This document shows positions 57,461 through 64,000 of a stretch of DNA of 64,000 nucleotides, piece by piece. The notes beneath the pieces are model-generated. The model had not been told where the DNA came from. It made no database searches and was given only the letters and a program-made list of their open reading frames with translations. The stretch spans positions 248,001-312,000 of the forward strand of contig WAID01000010.1 in NCBI GenBank assembly GCA_016584495.1, in the 5' to 3' direction. The position numbers and the translations under genes were made by a program. How positions within the stretch are numbered: the stretch's first letter is position 1; every line of letters begins with the position of its first letter. This DNA is from Celoporthe dispersa (Eukaryota > Ascomycota > Sordariomycetes > Diaporthales > Cryphonectriaceae).

Positions 57461-59254
57461 ATGGTGTTGCAAGTGGACTCTACCCGCCCGGCGGTGGTGC
57501 TGCCTCGACAGGGTAAGGTCATCGGCATATCACTGCCCATGGAGCCTCTCCGGCCTCGAAGCGTAGAGGCATTCCTCGGGATCCCCTATGCCCTCCCTCC
57601 GGTGGGAGACAGACGGTTCCGCCCAGCGCAGCCGCTGCCGCCGTCCCCAGACAGCGTTCTCGACGCCTCCAAGTATGGCCCGTCGGCGCCGGGCAAGCAG
57701 CTGCTGTCGGGCGGACCCAAGCTGGTCTACAGCGAGGACTGCCTGACGGCCAACGTCTTTCGCCAGGCGGGCAGCGCCTCGTCTGGCGGCGACAGGCTGC
57801 TGCCCGTTGCCGTGTACCTGCACGGCGGCGCCTTCAACCGCGGGACGGCCAGCATGCACAACACCGCCTCCATGATGGCCTGGTCCGAGGAGCCGTTCCT
57901 GGCTGTGTCGTTCAACTACCGGATTGGGGCGCTGGGGTTCCTCCCGAGCGGGCTGAGCGCCAGGGAGGGTGTGCTCAACCTGGGGCTCAAGGACCAGATC
58001 CTGCTGTTCGAGTGGGTTCAGGAGAACATCAAGGCCTTTGGCGGTGATCCAGACAATGTGACGCTGTTTGGCCTCTCTGCCGGCGCACACTCGGTATGTA
58101 ACCTGATGTCTTTTTTACCTGCACGAATTCACGTGTGTGTGTGTTATATATATGTTTATTTTCATGTGTGCTAATTCATATTGGACAATGCCTAGATTGG
58201 ACATCATCTCATGCACTTCAAGGAGGGCGTAAAGCCTCTCTTCAACCGGGTCATCATAGAATCTGGGGCGCCAACGTCGAGAGCAGTCCGTCCGTACGAC
58301 GCGCCCGTCCATGAGGCACAGTTCAGGGACTTCTTGTCCGCAGCAGGCGTCCCCGCCGGCCTGCCCGAGGCCGACGTCTTCTCGTTCCTCAGGTCCCAGC
58401 CCAGCGAGGTGATCCAGGCGGCCCAGATCTCCGTCTTCGACAAGTACAACCCCAGCCTGAAGTGGGCATTCCAGCCCGTCATCGACGGCGAGGTGATCCC
58501 GCGCCCGCCCCTCGACACGTGGCGCCAGGGGAAGTGGCACAAGGTGCCCATCATGACGGGCTTCCAGAGAAACGAGGGCTCGCTGTACGTGGACAAGGCC
58601 ATGAGCCAGTCGCACCAGTTTGTGGATTTCTTCCGCACCCTGCTCCCGCTGCTGTCGGAGGAGGACCTGCAGACCATCGACGCCCTCTACCCGGACCCTG
58701 CGACCGTGGCGGACTCGCCCTACAAGGAGGAGAGGGAGGGCGTCGGGGCACAGTACAAGCGAATCGAGGCGGCCTACGGACACTATGCCTATGTCGCTCC
58801 AGTGAGGCAGACGGCCGAGTTCGCGTCGGCGGCGGCACAAGACGACGTGCCGGTCTTCTTGTACCAGTGGGCGGCCATCTCGACTGTCCTGAACGGGGCG
58901 CAGCATGCAGACAATATGCGCTATGAGGTGTGCGACCCAAAGGTCGTGGGCACCTCGGAGAACCAGGCGCAGCTGGCCCAGACGCTGAACTCGTACGTGA
59001 CCAGCTTTATCACCAGGGGAGACCCAAACGCCGGAAAGAAGGAGGGTGGTGATGAAACACCTGCTGCCGCTGCTGTTACGAGGCCGATCTGGGAGAGGTA
59101 CCGCAAGGAGTCGCCCAAGGCGATGGTGTTTGGGCTGGGCAACGAGGAGCTGATAGGAGGCGGCCTGGGCAAGGCGGCGACCTTCATGGACGACGCATGG
59201 GGCAGGAAAGAGAGCGAGTTCTGGTGGAGTAAGGTCGATTTGTCACAGCAATAA
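57461..59254 (+). CDS. Type B carboxylesterase
   Basis: Serine hydrolase of the alpha/beta fold that splits carboxylic esters. Exons are 57461-58093 and 58196-59254, giving 563 residues, the usual size. The N-terminal family motif SVEAFLGIPYALPPVGDRRF, the SEDCLTANVF cysteine motif and the oxyanion-hole YLHGGAFNRG are present. The nucleophile elbow is GLSAGAHS with Ser206, where most relatives have GESAG. The acidic residue is likely the Glu in GFQRNEGSLYV and the histidine that in NGAQHADNMRYE. No signal peptide is evident, so it may be intracellular, unlike the secreted lipases of the family. No frame break was found. The substrate is unknown. Confidence 0.88.
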
Positions 59255-60000
59255 AGTATCACAGTAGATCCCCCCAGAAAAAGAAATGGATACTTGACTT
59301 TATTCAACCCAAATATGATACCGCAACCCACACACCCAAAGAATACCCGAGTCAGTATACTTTTTAAGCGACCCATACACACACACACACACACACACCC
59401 ACCCAACTGGACTGTAGTTCCCATTAGTATTCCCAGGGACCTCCAACACGAGTCAAACGATAAGGGTGGGGATTTTTTGGTCCTGCTTTGCAATAGCCGG
59501 TCTCGGGACTGGGCCACTCACTGGAGGTTTTTTCTTGTTCCTGGCCCCTCCCTCTTTGCGATAGGCATGGCAGGACTCATACGGGACATTGCGGGCTCCC
59601 TGGTGGCTCGACGAGGGGCCTCGCTTGATGTCGGATCATTCTGTTATGATGGTGAGTAATAGGGCTTGTTGTACGTGGGGTCGGACTGGCCCAAGTACTA
59701 CTATGGCAATATTGGATCATAATTCCCATCGACGTTCCCGGCGCCGACCTGGGGCTCCTCTCGTGCCGGCCCTGGACCTTTTGTCCTCTGTCTCCACGGC
59801 CGTTTCTTTCCACCGATGCTACCCATGCCGATGCCGGATGAACGACAAACACATCTAGAGTCCGCAGGCACTACGTAATATGTAAATTATATACCAAGAG
59901 CAGTGTGCGTTGCTTTTGGTCTCTCGCCTGCGCAGAGAACTAACTCGTGCCCCGCGAGGAGTAACCAGTCGTCACCACACAAACACACATCACAGCAACA
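59255..60000. other. Intergenic region
   Basis: 3' flank of the esterase with a CA repeat at about 59375-59398, and the promoter of the ACC deaminase. Short frames have no coding support. Confidence 0.45.
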
Positions 60001-61309
60001 ATGGCCATCGATGTTCCTCTCCCAGAGCCCTTCGCCTCCATCCCTCGGGCAACACTGACCTTTGGCCCTTCGCCCATCCAGCCCCTCCCCAAGATATCCA
60101 AGGCCCTGGGCGGTAAGGTCAACGTCTACGCCAAGCGCGAGGATGTGAACTCTGGGCTGGCCTTTGGCGGCAACAAGGTCCGCAAGCTGGAGTATCTCGT
60201 GCCGGAGGCCCTGGAGACCGGCTGCGACACGCTGTGAGTACACCTGCCATCTGTCCTGCGTCTGGCACACACAACCTACATAGAGGCTACCCTGTGTATG
60301 TGTGTGTGTGTGTGTGTGTGTCTTGTCACTGTTAAGTTGTTGTGGTCCCCCTCACTAACGACTGAGACAACGACAAACAGTGTCTCCATCGGTGGCGTGC
60401 AGTCCAACCACACCCGCGCCGTAACAGCAGTGGCCGTGGCCTCGGGCCTCAAGGCGGCCACGGTGCAGGAGCACTGGGTAGAGTGGACCGACCCGGGCTA
60501 CGAGAAGGTCGGCAACCTGCAGCTCTCCCGGCTCATGGGCGGCGACACGCGCCTCGACCCTTCGACCTTTGGCATCGAGCACAAGACCACCCTCGCCCGC
60601 CTGACCGAGGAGCTCGAGGGCGCCGGCCGCAAGCCCTACTACATCCCGGCCGGCGCCTCGGACCACCCGCTCGGCGGGCTCGGGTTTGCGCGCTGGGCGT
60701 TCGAGGTCGAGGCCCAGGAGAAGGAGATGGGCGTGTTCTTTGACCACATTGTCGTGTGCGCCGTGACCGGGTCGACGTTTGCCGGCATGATCGCCGGGTT
60801 CAAGCTGGCGCAGAAGAAGGGCGGTTCGAGGCCGAGGAAGATCATCGGCATTGATGCCAGCGCCAAGGTGAAGCAGACCTTTGACCAGGTGCTGAGGATC
60901 GCCAAGTTCACTGCTGCGAGGATCGGCCTGAGCGAGGACGACATCACGGAGAGTGATGTGATTCTTGACGACAGATACCACGCTGGAACCTATGGCATAC
61001 CAGGTGCGCTTTGTAACTTTTTCTTTCTTTCTTTCTTTTTTTTGGTGGTTTATTTCTTCTTCTCTGTTGCTGTTCAAAAAGCCAGCCAGCTCACTGACGA
61101 GAACTCTCCCAACAGACGAACAAACGATCGACGCCATCAAGTTTGGCGCGAGCACAGAGGCGTTCATCACGGACCCGGTATATGAGGGTAAGAGTCTGGC
61201 TGGCATGATGGATATCATCAAGAAGGGAGAGATTCCTGAGGGCGGCAACGTCTTGTACGCTCACCTGGGTGGCCAGCTTGCCCTGAACGCCTACTCCACC
61301 ATTCCATGA
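60001..61309 (+). CDS. acdS: 1-Aminocyclopropane-1-carboxylate (ACC) deaminase
   Basis: PLP enzyme that opens the cyclopropane ring of the ethylene precursor ACC to give 2-oxobutanoate and ammonia. Exons are 60001-60233, 60381-61003 and 61116-61309, giving 349 residues, as in known AcdS proteins. The PLP lysine is K59 in LAFGGNKVRKLEYL, and the carboxylate-binding loop is GGVQSNHTRAVTAVA. EHWVEWTDPGYEKVGNLQLS, MGGDTRLDPSTFGIE and the C-terminal YAHLGGQLALNAY match ACC deaminases better than D-cysteine desulfhydrases, their closest relatives. The two cannot be fully separated without checking the Tyr residues at the active site. Intron 1 contains a TG repeat. No frame break was found. In plant-associated fungi this enzyme lowers host ethylene; that role here is inference. 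Confidence 0.88.
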
Positions 61310-61508
61310 TAGCTACAGTACACAACAGTGTAGGTAATCAAAGAAGAAGCGGAAGAAAAAAAATATCCAAAAGGAACATCATGTGTATATGAAGCGTCAA
61401 TCTTTGGAAGAGTGAAAATGTCTCTACAACCCTGGTGCAAACTTGCACACTGAATACAGAACCGTCCTGTCGAGAAAAGGCAGACATCCTGATGGTAAAG
61501 CATGGCTT

Positions 61509-63905
61509 CTAGGGAACCGCCGAGTCTTGTTTCTCAGGCCCTTCTGGGCCTTGCTGCCCAACATGCTCGACCGTCGCCTCGACCTTCTCCGTCATCAGCT
61601 CCTTGACCCCCCTCAGAAACGCCACGGCCACCAGCGCCAGCACGACAAAGGGATCACGCTGGCCCACGCCAGCTGGTACGCCCTCGCATACTGCCACCTG
61701 CTCTCCTCCACGGCCGCCGCCCACACCGCCGACGTGGCCCCCTCCACCCCCGTGAGCACGCCTGACGCCAGGGCAGCCAGCAGGTCGGGGACGCTGGCCT
61801 GAGGGAGTCCAGCCTGGACGGCTGCCTTGCCTACGGCGGAGTCGTAGTGAGCCGCGAGACGACCGTTGATGATTGCGTCCAGAACGGCGGAGCCAAAGGC
61901 GCCCCGATGGCTCGAGCCGAGAAGGCCATGCCTCTGTTTGGGAGAAGGATTGTTCACAAGTCAGCTCTCGTTACAGAAGGGGAAAAAAAAGCCTGAAGAA
62001 GAGGACACAAGAAAGTATGAAAAGAGAAAGGGACAAAAAAAAACCGAGAGATACGTACGTGGCCGTCGACAGGTAGGCGTGGGGTGCTGTGAACTGAACA
62101 CAGGCGACGAGAAGCGTGAGCGGCCCGGACTGTCCAATACCCGCGAGCACACTAAAGACTATCTGGGCTGTGTTCCATGTAGGCCTGATGCAGGCATAGC
62201 AGATCGATCTAGGCAGACAGACCGGCATGTGAGCCTGTGGTCTCGCTTTCGGGCCAGGCGGCGGTAAAGGGGGGGGGGGGGGGTGCACAGCTAATTACTC
62301 ACACGACAAGAAAGATGGTAAAGGTGACCAGCAGAGGAGATTTCATGTCCTTGTATGCCGTTGCGTACCATGTGATGGGGATCGAGGCGAACATGGTGAG
62401 GATGGTGTAGCTCAGCTGCCGGATGGAGATACGCCACGAGTTCGTCTCGAAGCCTAGGTTGAGGATAATCTGCGGGACGACCGAGTTGACGGCGCTGTAG
62501 AAGATCCACCCTTCGACGGCGAAGGCAAACGTCGAGAGGGCAAAGTTTGCATTGTTGCGGAAGAAAACATGGGCCAGAAGACCATCGGACCGCCCTCGCC
62601 ACTCTTTGGGTCAACGGTCAGCTAGAGTCTCGTCCTTTTTCTGAGAAACGTACAGAGGAAAAGATAGAAAGAAGGCGAAAGAAGAAAAAAAACCACCACA
62701 GACTTACCGTAGCCTGCAAAAACAAACAACAGCACGAGGCCCAAGGACAGAGGAACGGCAACGTGAGGATCGGAAAACGCATAAGAGCCGCCGGCCCAAT
62801 CCAGCGCAAGCAGCAGGAGGGTGGCACTGCAGACAAACAGCGCGGAGCCCACGGGATCACAGGCCCAGATGTAGTCTCTGACGCGCATCTTCGAGTCCTG
62901 TCGCCGCTGCTTGGGCGGCCAGTAGAAGAGGAAGAGGCCCAGAGAGGTGGCGCCGTGGAAGGCTGCCTGCATCCAGAAGATGTATCGCCAGCCCTCCGCG
63001 TTGAGGTTGGTCACGGCACCAGCGCCCAGGCCTCCGATCCTGTACTCAGCAGCCGGTCAGTCATCAGCTGCGGTGGCCTCTTTGGGCAGACGAGGTGGTG
63101 GCATCGCCGCGAGAAAAGGATAGAAACTGACACTCCGCCAACAGCGCCGCCCATAAATGCAAACCCGTTCGCCAGGGCCCGGAACTTGAGCGGCAGGATC
63201 TCCGAGGGGATCGCCTGCACGATGGAGATGGTGGCAAGCGTTGTGCCGATGAGGATCCCCCCGCCTATAAGCATGCTCATCGAGGTGGCCTTGGCCGAGA
63301 TGATGGCGCCGACAAATGCAATGAGAGGCGGGACGGCTGCGAGATACTTGCGGTCGAGGACATCAGAGAGGCGGCCGACAATGGGGGACAGGACACTCTG
63401 CATCAGTAGTGGTCCCTGGAGACAAGGTTTGTGATCAGCTGGTCATCGTTGTTCTTTTCGCCCGGACGAGGACAGGAACGCCACGGACCTGGATCACCCA
63501 ACCGGAGATGGAGGTATCGCCCAGATCGCGGACGATGAAAGCAATCACTGATCCTGCAGCCACGACGACAAACACCTGGGCCATGATGCTGGGAACCGTC
63601 AGTATGGGAAAGGCGCCTCTGGGCGTGTCGACTCTACAGGGCGGTGGAGACATACGCAAAGCATGTCACGAAAACCACAAGCTATTACGCCCTGCTGTCA
63701 GTAGGTTGTCGCTGCTTGGAAGCTCTGTAGGTGCGTAGCCTTCATCACATACCCATGATCTCCAGCTGAGGTTGATATGTCGCGCGTCCAGAACGGCCTC
63801 CTCCTCAATGGGAACCACATGTTCCTTCTCGGCGTCTGCTGGAGGGTCCTGGGTCTCTACCCTCCTCACCGAGGCGGCATCGCTGTCGTTCTTGGCCGAG
63901 TCCAT
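61509..63905 (-). CDS. TRI12-type MFS efflux carrier (DHA14-like)
   Basis: Fourteen-span drug or metabolite exporter. Eight exons: 63905-63753, 63681-63656, 63588-63489, 63415-63132, 63039-62708, 62603-62303, 62208-62059 and 61933-61509, giving about 590 residues. Family segments include VFVVVAAGSVIAFIVRDLGD, SPIVGRLSDVLDRKYLA (motif A), GWRYIFWMQAAFHGATSLGL, EWRGRSDGLLAHVFFRNNAN and GLPQASVPDLLAALASG. The last exon needs two added bases: one in the C4 run at 61902-61905, restoring ARAIGGAFGSAVLDA, and one in the G3 run at 61650-61652, restoring ASVIPFVVLALVAV. These are deletions, unlike the insertions elsewhere. Relatives export siderophores or sesquiterpenoids, but no biosynthetic cluster is adjacent. 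Tail-to-tail with the ACC deaminase gene, 199 bases apart. Confidence 0.85.
62269..62283 (+). repeat. G15 homopolymer in an intron of the MFS gene
   Basis: Fifteen G within the intron 62209-62302 (a C tract on the coding strand), close to the acceptor. Confidence 0.85.
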
Positions 63906-64000
63906 GATTGCCTTGGGAGTAAACAAACCCAGTCCGCGGACAGTGCTGGATGTCCAGTGAAGAAGAAACAGGACGAGAAGAGGCGTTGGGTCACAAATAC
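63906..64000. other. 5' leader of the MFS gene at the right edge
   Basis: Short upstream sequence without any other feature; the window ends here. Confidence 0.5.

Noticed and set aside
1..64000. Idea that the nutrient transporters were all disabled by natural selection
   Set aside because: The frameshifts are single bases in homopolymers, the rest of each protein is conserved, and their frequency is about what random errors over the coding length would give.

Overview
The window is nuclear DNA of a filamentous ascomycete (Pezizomycotina, most likely a Sordariomycete; this is inference). Most genes are split by short GT-AG introns of about 50-230 bases with CTRAC-like branch sites. Third codon positions are GC-rich, and gene content is typically fungal: a class I histone deacetylase with a long acidic tail, a Zn2Cys6 regulator, an NCS1 and a UapA-type purine permease, Dal5- and TRI12-type MFS carriers, and small secreted proteins. 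One tRNA gene with an intron is present. No rRNA, CRISPR array, intact transposon or plasmid feature was seen.

Layout. 0.9-6.2 kb: a methionine-type permease (+) and an NCS1 permease (-). 7.2 kb: tRNA-Ala(CGC). 7.9-14.6 kb: a diaminopropionate ammonia-lyase-like PLP enzyme, a single-pass membrane protein, a Gfo/Idh/MocA dehydrogenase and a small metallophosphoesterase. 16.7-17.4 kb: a Cys-rich secreted protein. 18.6-22.7 kb: RPD3 and RPN11, head to head. 23.4-25.9 kb: an unknown protein and a small Cys-rich protein. 25.9-30.1 kb: gene-poor, with an NmrA-like pseudogene. 30.1-36.4 kb: a UapA-type uric acid/xanthine permease, a Zn2Cys6 regulator and an HPP membrane protein. 38.4-47.1 kb: a GH32 invertase, a secreted protein with SH3b-like repeats and a secreted Gly/Ser-rich repeat protein, separated by long empty stretches. 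48.3-52.9 kb: a helicase relic and an intronless gene fusing an Mre11/SbcD-type nuclease to a Rad50/SbcC-type ATPase. 54.5-63.9 kb: a Dal5-type transporter, a carboxylesterase, ACC deaminase and a TRI12-type efflux carrier.

Most interesting is the 1284-residue nuclease-ATPase fusion at 49051-52905. It carries every expected metallophosphatase and ABC-ATPase motif in one chain but lacks a CxxC zinc hook. It stands alone between AT-rich, gene-free flanks, next to a broken superfamily 1 helicase fragment.

Functionally, much of the window concerns uptake and use of nitrogen compounds: methionine, nucleobase, purine and allantoate-type permeases, two PLP deaminating enzymes, and GATA sites before the purine permease. 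Sucrose use, secretion and housekeeping (RPD3, RPN11) make up the rest. Eight otherwise well-conserved genes contain one-base frameshifts in short homopolymer runs, most simply read as assembly errors. CDS coordinates here span the whole gene including introns, with exon boundaries in the text.
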